A stretch of 64,000 nucleotides of DNA from Rhizobium pisi (lineage in GTDB: Bacteria > Pseudomonadota > Alphaproteobacteria > Rhizobiales > Rhizobiaceae). Position 1 is the stretch's first letter. Every line of letters begins with the position of its first letter. The position numbers were made by a program, and so were the translations under genes. Positions 44,241 through 54,552 of the stretch are shown here, piece after piece. Where the stretch lies: the NCBI RefSeq assembly GCF_003938655.1, contig NZ_RJJT01000026.1, forward strand, positions 18,947 to 82,946, written 5' to 3'. The notes under the pieces are model-generated. The model saw only the letters and a program-made list of their open reading frames with translations. It was not told the origin of the DNA and searched no databases.

Positions 44241-44285
44241 GCATGTCGCGCAAAAGTGTGCAGCGGTTTTGCGATAACGACATGC
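44241..44285. repeat. RIME-like palindromic repeat between arginase and ornithine aminotransferase genes
   Basis: GCATGTCG (44241-44248) and CGACATGC (44278-44285) are 8-bp inverted arms around a middle section, CGCAAAAGTGTGCAGCGG and on, shared with the copies at 22756 and 61465. It begins two bases after the arginase stop, inside the presumed rocF-rocD transcript, where it could fold and alter mRNA stability. Confidence 0.65.
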
Positions 44286-44314
44286 GTTGAAATAGACTAA
44301 AAGGGAGAACGGCC

Positions 44315-45514
44315 ATGAACACTTCGGAAAAACTGATCGCCACGGAACAGCGGCTCGGCGCCCACAATTACAAGCCGCTCGACGTGGTGCTGACACGCGG
44401 CGAAGGCGTTTATGTCTGGGATACCGACGGCAATCGCTATCTCGATTGCCTCTCGGCCTATTCGGCCGTCAACCAGGGCCATTGCCATCCGAAGATCCTC
44501 GCCGCCATGGTCGAGCAGGCGGGGAGATTGACGCTCACCTCCCGCGCCTTTCGCAACGACCAGCTCGCCTATCTCTACGAGGAACTGGCGGCCCTCACCG
44601 GCTCGCACAAGATCCTGCCGATGAACTCGGGCGCCGAAGCTGTGGAAACCGCCATCAAGGCGGTGCGTAAATGGGGATACGAGGTCAAGGGCGTGCCGGA
44701 AGGCAAGGCGGAGATCATCGTCTGCGCCGATAACTTCCATGGCCGGACGCTGAGCATCGTCAGTTTCTCCACGGATCCCGACGCCCGCACCGGCTTCGGC
44801 CCCTATACGCCAGGCTTCCGCACCGTTCCTTTCGGTGATGCCGAGGCCTTCGAGGCTGCGATCAACGGCAATACGGTGGCCGCTCTTATCGAGCCGATCC
44901 AGGGGGAAGCCGGCGTCATCATCCCGCCGGCCGGTTATTTCACCCGCATCCGCGAGCTCTGCACGGCAAACAACGTCACCCTCATCCTCGACGAAATCCA
45001 GACCGGCCTCGGCCGCACCGGCAAGCTGCTGGCGGAAGAGCATGAAGGCATTGAGGCCGATGTGACGCTGATCGGTAAGGCGCTTTCCGGCGGCTTCTAT
45101 CCCGTATCGGCCGTTCTTTCGAATTCCGAGGTCCTGGGTGTGCTGAAACCCGGCCAGCACGGCTCGACCTTCGGCGGCAATCCGCTCGCCTGCGCGGTGG
45201 CGCGCACGGCGCTCAAGGTGCTCGTGGAAGAGGGCATGATCGAGAACGCCGCCGTTATGGGCGACTATTTCCTCGAAGGCCTGAGGTCGATCCGCTCGAA
45301 TATCGTCCGGGACGTTCGCGGCCGCGGCCTGATGATGGCGATCGAGCTGGAGCCCGAAGCCGGCGGCGCGCGGCAATATTGCCATGCGTTGAAGGAGCGC
45401 GGCCTGCTCGCCAAGGATACTCACGACCACACGATTCGCCTCGCCCCGCCATTGGTCATATCGAGGCAGCAGGTCGATTGGGCGGTCTCCGAGATCGAGA
45501 AGACGATCAGCTGA
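44315..45514 (+). CDS. rocD: Ornithine aminotransferase
   Basis: A 399-residue class III PLP aminotransferase. MNSGAEAVETAIKAVRKWGYEVKG, DNFHGRT, ILDEIQTGLGRTGK and the PLP Lys in LIGKALSGGFYPVSAVLS are intact, and HGSTFGGNPLACAVA is present. It converts ornithine and 2-oxoglutarate to glutamate-5-semialdehyde and glutamate, completing the arginase route. GGGAG lies before the ATG. It is separated from rocF by only 75 bp, filled largely by the palindromic repeat. Confidence 0.95.
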   Translation: MNTSEKLIATEQRLGAHNYKPLDVVLTRGEGVYVWDTDGNRYLDCLSAYSAVNQGHCHPKILAAMVEQAGRLTLTSRAFRNDQLAYLYEELAALTGSHKILPMNSGAEAVETAIKAVRKWGYEVKGVPEGKAEIIVCADNFHGRTLSIVSFSTDPDARTGFGPYTPGFRTVPFGDAEAFEAAINGNTVAALIEPIQGEAGVIIPPAGYFTRIRELCTANNVTLILDEIQTGLGRTGKLLAEEHEGIEADVTLIGKALSGGFYPVSAVLSNSEVLGVLKPGQHGSTFGGNPLACAVARTALKVLVEEGMIENAAVMGDYFLEGLRSIRSNIVRDVRGRGLMMAIELEPEAGGARQYCHALKERGLLAKDTHDHTIRLAPPLVISRQQVDWAVSEIEKTIS

Positions 45515-45582
45515 AATAAATCGAGGCTGAAAACCTTCGCAATCCCGTTCCCGATTTAGATTTGGGCAACACTCTTCCGTTA

Positions 45583-45711
45583 ATGTCGTCGTCAACCGTA
45601 ACGATGCTTCGCCAAGCGCAAGCCATCGCGTGGTGTGAAGGCAAAGCTCGTCGGCGCCATGGTGGCGCACCCGCTTCTGCCCTGGCTTTCGACAGTTGGG
45701 AAGAATTCTAA
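45583..45711 (+). pseudogene. Short remnant of a chemoreceptor C-terminus (tail ending SWEEF) before cheW
   Basis: The frame ending at 45711 encodes an Ala/Gly/Pro-rich stretch followed by FDSWEEF and a stop, the same kind of tail as the downstream MCP (AESWEEF). Such terminal pentapeptides tether CheR/CheB. The stop overlaps the cheW ATG (TAATG). There is no signalling domain upstream, so I infer the 3' remnant of a lost mcp gene; the ATG at 45583 would allow a 42-residue peptide. Confidence 0.55.
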
Positions 45712-46187
45712 TGGCCACGATCAATTCCACTAGCTTCAGCGGCGATACGCTCGAGATCATTGCCTTCCGCCTGCATGATCAGGAATTCTGCGTCAAGACC
45801 ACGACCATCCGCGAAATCCGCGGCTGGGCGCCCTCGACGCCGATCCCCCATGCGCCGGCCGATGTCATCGGCGTCATGAACCTGCGCGGCTCGGTGATCC
45901 CGATCATCGACCTCGCCTACAAGCTCGGCATGAAGAGCACCGTCGCCAACGAGCGCAGCGCCATTGTCGTCGCCGAAGTTCACAGCATGGTCATCGGCAT
46001 GCTCGTCGACCGCGTCTCGGACATTCTCACCATCTCGTCCAGCCAGGTCCAGCCGGTGCCCGAAGTGACCGCCTCCTTCGATCGCGCCTATTGCGAAGGC
46101 GTCATCGCTTCGGAAAATGGCATGATCTGCTTCCTGAACCTTGCCAAGATGTTCAAGGAAAACGAGACGGATGAACTGGCGGCCTGA
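45711..46187 (+). CDS. cheW: Chemotaxis coupling protein CheW
   Basis: A 158-residue CheW: EIIAFRLHDQEFCVKTTTIREIRGW, then PHAPADVIGVMNLRGSVIPIIDLAYKLGM, VIGMLVDRVSDILTISSSQVQPVPE and GMICFLNLAKMF. It links chemoreceptors to the CheA kinase in the cytoplasm. The ATG overlaps a stop codon that closes an MCP-like tail. A textbook terminator follows, so it is not cotranscribed with the receptor gene 300 bp downstream. It lies away from any main che operon in this window. Confidence 0.93.
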   Translation: MATINSTSFSGDTLEIIAFRLHDQEFCVKTTTIREIRGWAPSTPIPHAPADVIGVMNLRGSVIPIIDLAYKLGMKSTVANERSAIVVAEVHSMVIGMLVDRVSDILTISSSQVQPVPEVTASFDRAYCEGVIASENGMICFLNLAKMFKENETDELAA

Positions 46188-46212
46188 TCCGGCCAATACC
46201 TCGAATTTCAAG

Positions 46213-46240
46213 AAACCGCCCGCTTCGGGCGGTTTTTTAT
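46213..46240 (+). terminator. Intrinsic terminator of cheW
   Basis: AAACCGCCCG (46213-46222) and CGGGCGGTTT (46226-46235) form a perfect 10-bp stem with a three-base loop, followed by TTTATT. It begins 26 bp after the cheW stop. Confidence 0.95.
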
Positions 46241-46489
46241 TGCGGCAATACACGCCCTTATTGGTTAGCCGTCACTTTTTCAATCTAACGCGAATATAAG
46301 CGATGTCTTTTATATCGAAAATTAACCACAGCCTATCATCATGATTGCGAAGCATGAGGGTGATACGCCTTCCGGTAGGCGGGATATGACAAGCGATTAA
46401 CGGTTGTATCCGCGCGCCGGCGTTCCCCACCCGAACAGCTTCGAGACCACACCGAAGCAGCGGACGCTGTGCATTTCAGAGGGACAGGA

Positions 46490-48244
46490 ATGTTTAGTCT
46501 ATCCTCCGATTCGAAATACATTCTTGATGCCATTTCCAGATCGCAAGCAATCATCGAATTCGATCTCAAAGGAAATATCCTGACCGCGAACGAGAATTTC
46601 TGCAAAGCGCTCGGTTACAGCCTGAGGGAGATTCTCGGCAAGCATCACAGCATGTTCTGCGAGCCGGCCTATACGGCGACCCAGGAGTATCGCGAATTCT
46701 GGGCGCGGCTCGGACGTGGCGAATATGATGCCGGCGCCTACAAGCGCTTTGCCAAGGGCAACAAGGAAATATGGATCCAGGCGTCCTACAATCCCGTTTT
46801 GAAGGGCGGAAAACCGTTCAAGGTCGTCAAATTTGCGGCCGACATCACCGCTGTAAAGAAGAAGGCGATCGAGGATTCCGGCAAGCTGGAGGCGATCTCG
46901 CGCTCGCAGGCGGTCATTGAATTTACACCGACCGGCGAGATCCTGACCGCAAACGAGAATTTCTGCGGCGCCATGGGATATTCGCTCGGCGAGGTCACCG
47001 GCAGACACCACAGCATGTTCTGCGATCCTGCCTACGCAAAGACCCAAGACTATACCGACTTTTGGAAGCGACTGGCGCGGGGTGAATTCATCGCCAACGA
47101 ATTTGTCCGGTTCGGCAAAGGCGGCCGGCAAATCTGGATCCAGGCCGCTTATAACCCGATCGTCGATGCCGACGGCAAGGTCTACAAGGTCGTGAAATTC
47201 GCAACCGACGTCACGGAGCGCATGAGCGCCATTTCCCTGCTTGGCACTTCGCTCCGCCTTCTTTCCGAAGGCGATCTGACAAGGACGGTGGATACGCCTT
47301 TCGTCCCGTCGATGGAGCAGCTGCGCCACGATTTCAACACCACCATCAAGGGTCTTGCCGAGACGATGAAGACGATCGGCGAGAATGCCGGTGCGATCGC
47401 CACCGGCTCGAGCGAGATCGGCGCATCGGCAGATTCCTTCTCCAAGCGGACGGAACAGCAGGCTGCCTCGATTGAAGAGACGGCAGCCGCGCTGGAACAG
47501 ATCACCACGACGGTCAACGATTCCAGCCGCCGGGCCGGCGAAGCGGGTCGCCTTGTCGCCAAGACCAAGCAGGGCGCTGAGCATTCCGGCACCGTGGTCC
47601 GCAATGCGGTCACTGCCATGGATCAGATCGAACAGTCCTCGCGCGAAATCAACAACATCATCGGCGTCATAGACGACATCGCCTTCCAGACCAACCTCCT
47701 GGCGCTCAATGCCGGCGTCGAGGCGGCGCGCGCCGGTGAGGCCGGCAAGGGATTTGCGGTCGTCGCCCAGGAGGTTCGCGAACTCGCCCAACGCTCCGCC
47801 AAGGCCGCCAAGGAAATCAAGGCGCTCATCACCACGTCGAGCCAGCTCGTCAAGAACGGTGTCGGCCTTGTAGGCGAGACCGGCAAGGCGCTCGAGGAGA
47901 TCGTCGCGCAGGTCGGCGATATCAACGTCAATGTCGAGGCGATCGTCGAGGCGTCGAGGGAACAGGCAACCGGGCTCAAGGAAATCAATCAGGCGGTCAA
48001 CACGCTTGATCAGGCAACCCAGCAGAATGCCGCGATGGTCGAGGAGAGCACGGCGGCCAGCCACAGCCTTGCCAGGGAAGCCGAAACGCTGCGCGTCCTG
48101 TTGGCAAGGTTCCGCGTGCCGGGCGCAACAACCGCAGCCGTCAGGCAGCAGACGGGCTCACCGGCGCTGCATCTCGTTCCGCGTGTCGCGGGCGCGCGCG
48201 GTGCTGCTGCGGCGGCCACGGCCGAGAGCTGGGAAGAATTCTGA
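46490..48244 (+). CDS. Soluble methyl-accepting chemotaxis protein with tandem PAS domains
   Basis: A 584-residue protein without membrane helices. Two PAS domains lie at about 8-125 and 130-245; both begin AISRSQA and share GYSL and HHSMFC segments, so they arose by duplication. A short HAMP-like region (LLSEGDLTRTVD) leads to a signalling coiled coil with the hairpin tip DDIAFQTNLLALNAGVEAARAGE. The C-terminus is ESWEEF, a CheR/CheB docking tail. A cytoplasmic sensor of a redox or metabolic cue, perhaps via bound haem or flavin, is plausible, but no cofactor ligand is certain. Confidence 0.93.
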   Translation: MFSLSSDSKYILDAISRSQAIIEFDLKGNILTANENFCKALGYSLREILGKHHSMFCEPAYTATQEYREFWARLGRGEYDAGAYKRFAKGNKEIWIQASYNPVLKGGKPFKVVKFAADITAVKKKAIEDSGKLEAISRSQAVIEFTPTGEILTANENFCGAMGYSLGEVTGRHHSMFCDPAYAKTQDYTDFWKRLARGEFIANEFVRFGKGGRQIWIQAAYNPIVDADGKVYKVVKFATDVTERMSAISLLGTSLRLLSEGDLTRTVDTPFVPSMEQLRHDFNTTIKGLAETMKTIGENAGAIATGSSEIGASADSFSKRTEQQAASIEETAAALEQITTTVNDSSRRAGEAGRLVAKTKQGAEHSGTVVRNAVTAMDQIEQSSREINNIIGVIDDIAFQTNLLALNAGVEAARAGEAGKGFAVVAQEVRELAQRSAKAAKEIKALITTSSQLVKNGVGLVGETGKALEEIVAQVGDINVNVEAIVEASREQATGLKEINQAVNTLDQATQQNAAMVEESTAASHSLAREAETLRVLLARFRVPGATTAAVRQQTGSPALHLVPRVAGARGAAAAATAESWEEF

Positions 48245-48268
48245 TTTCCGTCCGCGCCGGACGGAAAT
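48244..48268 (+). terminator. Hairpin overlapping the stop of the MCP gene
   Basis: ATTTCCGTCCG (48244-48254) and CGGACGGAAAT (48258-48268) form a perfect 11-bp stem with loop CGC, starting at the last base of the stop codon. No T-run follows on the plus strand, so it may act as an mRNA end or a factor-dependent terminator. It separates the MCP from the convergent fds operon. Confidence 0.5.
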
Positions 48269-48354
48269 GAAGCGCACCAGAACAGCGCGAAGGTTGGGAC
48301 ATATATAAGCGGCCTGCCGCTGACGGTCCCCCAACAAGACGCCTTTATGGTTGG

Positions 48355-48600
48355 TTACCGGACCTGGCTTGCCTCCGCCTCCGGTTTGCGGATCAGGGGA
48401 GCGGCCTGAAGCACGAGCGCATCCAGGCCGTTTTCCTCTTTTTCCAGAATTTCGAACAACTGCCGCCGCATGCGCGGCTCCCAGAATTTGTTGATATGGC
48501 CGGCAACTCCCTCCGCGGCCTCGCTGGCCGGCTGGCTCTTGAAGAAAGTGGCGATCTGGTTCGCCATATAGACGAGCTTGGTCTTGGTATCATGCGACAT
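48355..48600 (-). CDS. fdsD: NAD-dependent formate dehydrogenase delta subunit
   Basis: An 81-residue protein from the ATG at 48600: MSHDTKTKLVYMANQIATFFKSQ, then GHINKFWEPRMRRQLFEIL. The NQIATFF and KFWxPRMR motifs are those of FdsD, a small subunit needed for active cytoplasmic formate dehydrogenase. Its start lies inside the 3' end of fdhD (overlap 11 bp), so the two are translationally coupled. It is the last gene of the fds operon. Confidence 0.92.
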   Translation of the reverse strand: MSHDTKTKLVYMANQIATFFKSQPASEAAEGVAGHINKFWEPRMRRQLFEILEKEENGLDALVLQAAPLIRKPEAEASQVR

Positions 48601-49414
48601 CGGCGATACTTCCGGGCGAGATGCGGTGCGGGTGGGTGAAAATCTCGAAGTCCTCGCCGCGCACCAGCGCAACGAGCGTCATGCCGGCCTCTTCGGCCGT
48701 GCGGATGGCGAGAGCGGTCGGCGCTGAAATGGCGATGAGCACGGGGCTGCCGAGGATCGCCGCCTTCTGCACCATCTCGACGGAAAGCCGGCTGGTAACG
48801 ACGACGGCGCCGTCACCGCCTTTTTCGCCGGAGCGGACGACCGCGCCGCAAAGCTTGTCCAGCGCATTGTGCCGGCCGACATCTTCGCGCACGGCAACCA
48901 GTCCGCTGGTGGGAAGATAGAAGCCGGCACCATGCACCGCTCGCGTCTCCCGGTGCAGCGGCTGCGCCTCGTTCAGAAGCGAAACGGCCCGCACGATATC
49001 CGCATGCGATAACGCCAGCAGCGATGCCGAGACGTCAGGCACCGGCCGCACCGCCTGCTCGATCGATTCGATGCCGCAGAGCCCGCAGCCGACCGGCCCG
49101 GCCATGCTGCGGCGGCGTGCCCGAAGCCGATCGGCGATCTCGTCGGCAAGGCTCACCTGCACGTCGATGCCCTGTTCGCCCTCGACGATCTCGATACCCG
49201 AAACCTCCGCCCGTCCGGTGATGATGCCTTCGGTCAGACTGAAACCGAGGGCAAAATCCTCGAGATCATCAGGCGTCGCCATCATCACCGCATGCGTACT
49301 GCCGCCATAGGAAAAGGCGACGGGCACCTCTTCCGGCACGATGCGTGAGCCGGACTGCAGGATGCCGTTGCGGCGGGCGGTTTCAGGAGCACGGGCAGTG
49401 ATGGTGAAGGTCAT
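48590..49414 (-). CDS. fdhD: Formate dehydrogenase accessory sulfurtransferase FdhD (FdsC)
   Basis: A 274-residue protein from the ATG at 49414. FdhD hallmarks are GGSTHAVMMATPDDLEDFALGFSLTEGII, the sulfur-carrying CxxC in GPVGCGLCGIESI, and VREDVGRHNALDKLCG. It passes sulfur from a cysteine desulfurase to the bis-MGD cofactor of FdsA. It lies between fdsA and fdsD, the fdsGBACD order known from Cupriavidus, where this gene is called fdsC. Confidence 0.95.
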   Translation of the reverse strand: MTFTITARAPETARRNGILQSGSRIVPEEVPVAFSYGGSTHAVMMATPDDLEDFALGFSLTEGIITGRAEVSGIEIVEGEQGIDVQVSLADEIADRLRARRRSMAGPVGCGLCGIESIEQAVRPVPDVSASLLALSHADIVRAVSLLNEAQPLHRETRAVHGAGFYLPTSGLVAVREDVGRHNALDKLCGAVVRSGEKGGDGAVVVTSRLSVEMVQKAAILGSPVLIAISAPTALAIRTAEEAGMTLVALVRGEDFEIFTHPHRISPGSIADVA

Positions 49415-49448
49415 GGTCCATGCTCTCCCTTGCCAAGCCCCTGCATCA

Positions 49449-52328
49449 TCACTCCGCTGCTTCGAGCTTGCCGTTGATGCGGCGCGACTGCCGCGCCTGC
49501 TCGTCATATTCGAGCTGCCAGTCGCTCGGCCCGTTGGAAGGCGAGACCTGCACCGCCGTCACCTTGTACTCGGGACAGTTTGTCGCCCAGTCGGAGTAGT
49601 CGGTGGTGATGACGTTCGCCTGCGTACCCGGATGATGGAAGGTTGTGTAGACGACACCGGGCGCGACGCGATCGGTGATCAGAGCCCTGAGCGTGGTATC
49701 GCCGGAGCGGCTGACGAGCTTTACCCAGTCGCCGTCGCGAATGCCGCGCTGCTCGGCATCGTGCGAATGAATTTCCAGCCGGTCTTCCGCATGCCAGGTG
49801 ACATTCTCGGTCCGTCGGGTCTGCGCCCCAACATTGTACTGGCTGAGGATGCGGCCGGTGGTGAGCAGCAGCGGGAAGCGCGGGCCAGTGCGCTCGTCGG
49901 TCGCCACATATTCCGTGCGGATGAACTTGCCCTTCCCGCGCACGAAGCCGTCCACATGCATGATCGGCGAGCCGAGCGGGTGCTTCTCGTTGCAGGGCCA
50001 CTGAACCGAGCCGATCTTGTCGAGATAGTCGTAGGAGACCATCGCGAAACTCGGCGTCGTCGCGGCGATTTCGTCCATGACCTCGGACGGATGGGTATAA
50101 TTCCAGTCGAGCCCCATCGCCTGGGCAAGCTTTTGCGTCACTTCCCAGTCGCCATAACCGTTGCGCGGCGACATCACCTTGCGCACGCGGTTGATGCGGC
50201 GTTCGGCATTGGTGAACGTGCCGTCCTTCTCGAGGAAGGTCGAGCCCGGCAGGAAGACATGGGCGTAGTTGGCGGTCTCGTTGAGGAAGAGGTCCTGCAC
50301 GACGACGCATTCCATGGCCGCCAGCCCGGCCGCGACGTGTTTCGTATCGGGATCGGATTGGAGAATGTCCTCGCCCTGGATGTAGATGCCCTTGAAGGAA
50401 CCGTCGACGGCGGCATCCAGCATATTCGGGATGCGCAGGCCCGGCTCGTTGTTGAGCTTCACGCCCCAGAGCTTTTCGAAGATATCGCGCGTCGCATCGT
50501 CGGAAATATGCCGGTAACCAGGCAACTCGTGCGGGAACGAACCCATGTCGCACGAACCCTGCACGTTGTTCTGGCCGCGCAGCGGGTTTACCCCCACACC
50601 GGGACGGCCGATATTGCCGGTCACCATTGCGAGGTTGGCGATCGCGATGACCGTCGTCGAGCCCTGGCTGTGTTCCGTGACGCCGAGGCCGTAATAGAGC
50701 GCGCCGTTGCCGCCCTTGGCATAGAGCCTTGCCGCACCGCGAAGATCGGCCGCCGGCACGCCGGTAAAGATTTCCGTCTCTTCGGGGCTGTGGCGCGGTT
50801 CGGTAACGAAGGCCGCCCAGTCCTCGAACTCCGACCAGTCGCAACGCTCGCGGATGAATTTCTCGTCATAGAGCCCTTCAGTGACGATCACATGCGCCAG
50901 CGCCGTCATCACCGCGACATTGGTGCCGGGCTTCAGCGGCAGGTGATAGGAGGCCTCGACATGCGGCGACCGGACGATATCGGTGCGGCGCGGATCGATG
51001 ACGATGAGCTTGGCGCCTTGGCGCAGCCGCTTCTTGAGCCGCGAGGCGAACACCGGATGCCCGTCGGTCGGATTGGCGCCGATGATGACGACGACATCCG
51101 AATGTTCGATGCTGTCGAAATTCTGCGTGCCTGCCGAAGTCCCGAATGTCTGGCCGAGACCATAGCCGGTCGGCGAGTGGCAGACGCGGGCGCACGTATC
51201 GACGTTGTTGTTGCCAAAGCCGGCGCGGATCAGCTTCTGCACCAGATAGGTTTCCTCGTTGGTGCAGCGTGAGGAGGTGATGCCGCCGATCGCCTCGCGG
51301 CCGTATTGGTACTGGATCCGGCGGAACTCCGACGCCACATGCGCGAAGGCCTCGTCCCAGCTCACCTCCCGCCATGGATCGCTGACTTTCTCGCGGATCA
51401 TCGGGTTGAGGATGCGGTCCTTATGGGTGGAATAACCGTAAGCGAAACGACCCTTGACGCAGGAATGCCCGCGATTGGCCTCGCCGTCCTTCCAGGGCAC
51501 CATGCGCACCAGCTCCTCGCCACGCATCTCCGCCTTGAAGGAGCAGCCGACGCCGCAATAGGCACAGGTGGTGACGGCCGAATGTTCCGGCTGGCCAATC
51601 TGGATGACCGACTTCTCCGTCAGCGTCGCCGTCGGGCAGGCCTGGACGCAGGCCCCGCAGGAGACGCATTCGGAATCGATGAATTGCTCATGCATTCCAG
51701 CTGAAACGCGCGAGCCGAAACCACGCCCCTCGATCGTCAGCGCAAAGGTGCCCTGCACTTCCTCACAGGCGCGCACGCAGCGCGAACAGACGATGCATTT
51801 GGAGGAATCAAAGGTGAAATAAGGATTGGACTCGTCTTTCGGCATCCATTTCAGATTGAGATCGCCGTTATTGCGGGCTTTGACGTGATTGTCGCCATCG
51901 TAGCCGTAGCGCACGTCGCGCAGGCCGACGGCGCCTGCCATGTCCTGCAATTCGCAATCGCCGTTGGCAGCGCAGGTGAGACAGTCGAGCGGATGGTCGG
52001 AGATGTAAAGCTCCATCACGCCGCGGCGGATATCCTTGAGCCGCCCCGTCTGCGTGTGCACCACCATGTTTGCCGCCACCGGCGTCGTGCAGGAGGCAGG
52101 CGTACCTGCGCGGCCCTCGATCTCGACGAGACAGAGCCTGCAGGAGCCGAAAGCATCCATCATGTCGGTGGCGCAAAGCTTCGGCACCTCGATGCCGGCC
52201 TCCATCGAGGCACGCATGATCGAGGTTCCCTCAGGCACGCTGATCTGCCGTCCATCGATGGTGAGCCTCACCATGGCCTCGGATTTCGAAGCGGGAGTTC
52301 CATAGTCGATTTCATGAATGAGAGACAT
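49449..52328 (-). CDS. fdsA: NAD-dependent formate dehydrogenase catalytic alpha subunit
   Basis: A 959-residue molybdoenzyme. Its domains in order are: an N-terminal [2Fe-2S] ferredoxin (CATDMMDAFGSCRLC), a His/Cys cluster segment (DHPLDCLTCAANGDC), two [4Fe-4S] motifs (CIVCSRCVRAC, CVSCGACVQAC), the proximal cluster (CAYCGVGC), then the bis-MGD domains. The active site uses Cys, not selenocysteine, in ARVCHSPTGYG. It oxidises formate to CO2 in the cytoplasm. It follows fdsB after 54 bp. Confidence 0.97.
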   Translation of the reverse strand: MSLIHEIDYGTPASKSEAMVRLTIDGRQISVPEGTSIMRASMEAGIEVPKLCATDMMDAFGSCRLCLVEIEGRAGTPASCTTPVAANMVVHTQTGRLKDIRRGVMELYISDHPLDCLTCAANGDCELQDMAGAVGLRDVRYGYDGDNHVKARNNGDLNLKWMPKDESNPYFTFDSSKCIVCSRCVRACEEVQGTFALTIEGRGFGSRVSAGMHEQFIDSECVSCGACVQACPTATLTEKSVIQIGQPEHSAVTTCAYCGVGCSFKAEMRGEELVRMVPWKDGEANRGHSCVKGRFAYGYSTHKDRILNPMIREKVSDPWREVSWDEAFAHVASEFRRIQYQYGREAIGGITSSRCTNEETYLVQKLIRAGFGNNNVDTCARVCHSPTGYGLGQTFGTSAGTQNFDSIEHSDVVVIIGANPTDGHPVFASRLKKRLRQGAKLIVIDPRRTDIVRSPHVEASYHLPLKPGTNVAVMTALAHVIVTEGLYDEKFIRERCDWSEFEDWAAFVTEPRHSPEETEIFTGVPAADLRGAARLYAKGGNGALYYGLGVTEHSQGSTTVIAIANLAMVTGNIGRPGVGVNPLRGQNNVQGSCDMGSFPHELPGYRHISDDATRDIFEKLWGVKLNNEPGLRIPNMLDAAVDGSFKGIYIQGEDILQSDPDTKHVAAGLAAMECVVVQDLFLNETANYAHVFLPGSTFLEKDGTFTNAERRINRVRKVMSPRNGYGDWEVTQKLAQAMGLDWNYTHPSEVMDEIAATTPSFAMVSYDYLDKIGSVQWPCNEKHPLGSPIMHVDGFVRGKGKFIRTEYVATDERTGPRFPLLLTTGRILSQYNVGAQTRRTENVTWHAEDRLEIHSHDAEQRGIRDGDWVKLVSRSGDTTLRALITDRVAPGVVYTTFHHPGTQANVITTDYSDWATNCPEYKVTAVQVSPSNGPSDWQLEYDEQARQSRRINGKLEAAE

Positions 52329-52382
52329 GGACGGCTTCCTTTATGGACATGGAATTGAGCAAGTCGGACCGGAGGAATGTCA

Positions 52383-53935
<1,553 letters not shown>

Positions 53936-53939
<4 letters not shown>

Positions 53940-54415
53940 CGGCGTGCCTCCGCGACAAGTTCCGCCGCCGTCTGATCGTCAACCCGGCCATAGACCTCAC
54001 CGTCAAGCATCGCCGACGGGGCGCAGGCGCAAAGCCCGAGACAATAGACCGGCTCCAGCGTCACGCTGCCATCGAGCGTCGTCTGATGAAAATCGATACC
54101 GAGCAACGTCTTGACGCGCTCGGCAACCGCGTCGCCGCCCATCGACTGACAGGCCTCGGCGCGACAGAGCTTCAGCACATGCCGCCCGGCGGGATGGTCG
54201 CGGTAGTCGTGATAGAAGGTCATCACGCCATGCACCTCGGCGCGAGAGAGGTTCAATTCCTCTGCGATCACAGGCAGAGCTTCCTGCGGGACGTAGCCGA
54301 ATTCTGCCTGGACCCCGTGCAAAATGGGAAGAAGCGGTCCTTCGAGGAAGCGCAGATCGGCCACGATGGCACGCGTACGCGCGGCAATATCGCCTTCGGC
54401 GATATGAATGGTCAT
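53936..54415 (-). CDS. fdsG: NAD-dependent formate dehydrogenase gamma subunit (NuoE-like)
   Basis: A 159-residue NuoE-like protein. Helical LLPILHGVQAEFGYVPQEALPVIAEELNLSRAEVHGVMTFYHDY leads into a thioredoxin-like domain. The [2Fe-2S] ligands are in CRAEACQSMG and CLGLCACAPS. It is the first gene of fdsGBACD, with GGGAGGG seven bases before the ATG. A LysR-type operator candidate lies about 120 bp upstream. Confidence 0.95.
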
Positions 54416-54535
54416 AAGGCAGCCCTCCCGACGGCTTGCTCGTTGCGGAATGGCGGACCTCCCCAGCCGAGTGCTATTCCTTGAGGAACCATCGCAGGCA
54501 AGCCGTTGACGATCAATAAAGCTGTTCTGTTGGTC

Positions 54536-54552
54536 GATAGTTTTTTCCTATC
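54536..54552 (-). promoter_or_regulatory. LysR-type operator candidate upstream of fdsG
   Basis: GATAG (54536-54540), seven bases, then CTATC (54548-54552) give the ATAG-N7-CTAT form typical of LysR-family binding sites (T-N11-A core). It lies between the LysR gene's stop and fdsG, about 120 bp before the fdsG ATG. Confidence 0.4.
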
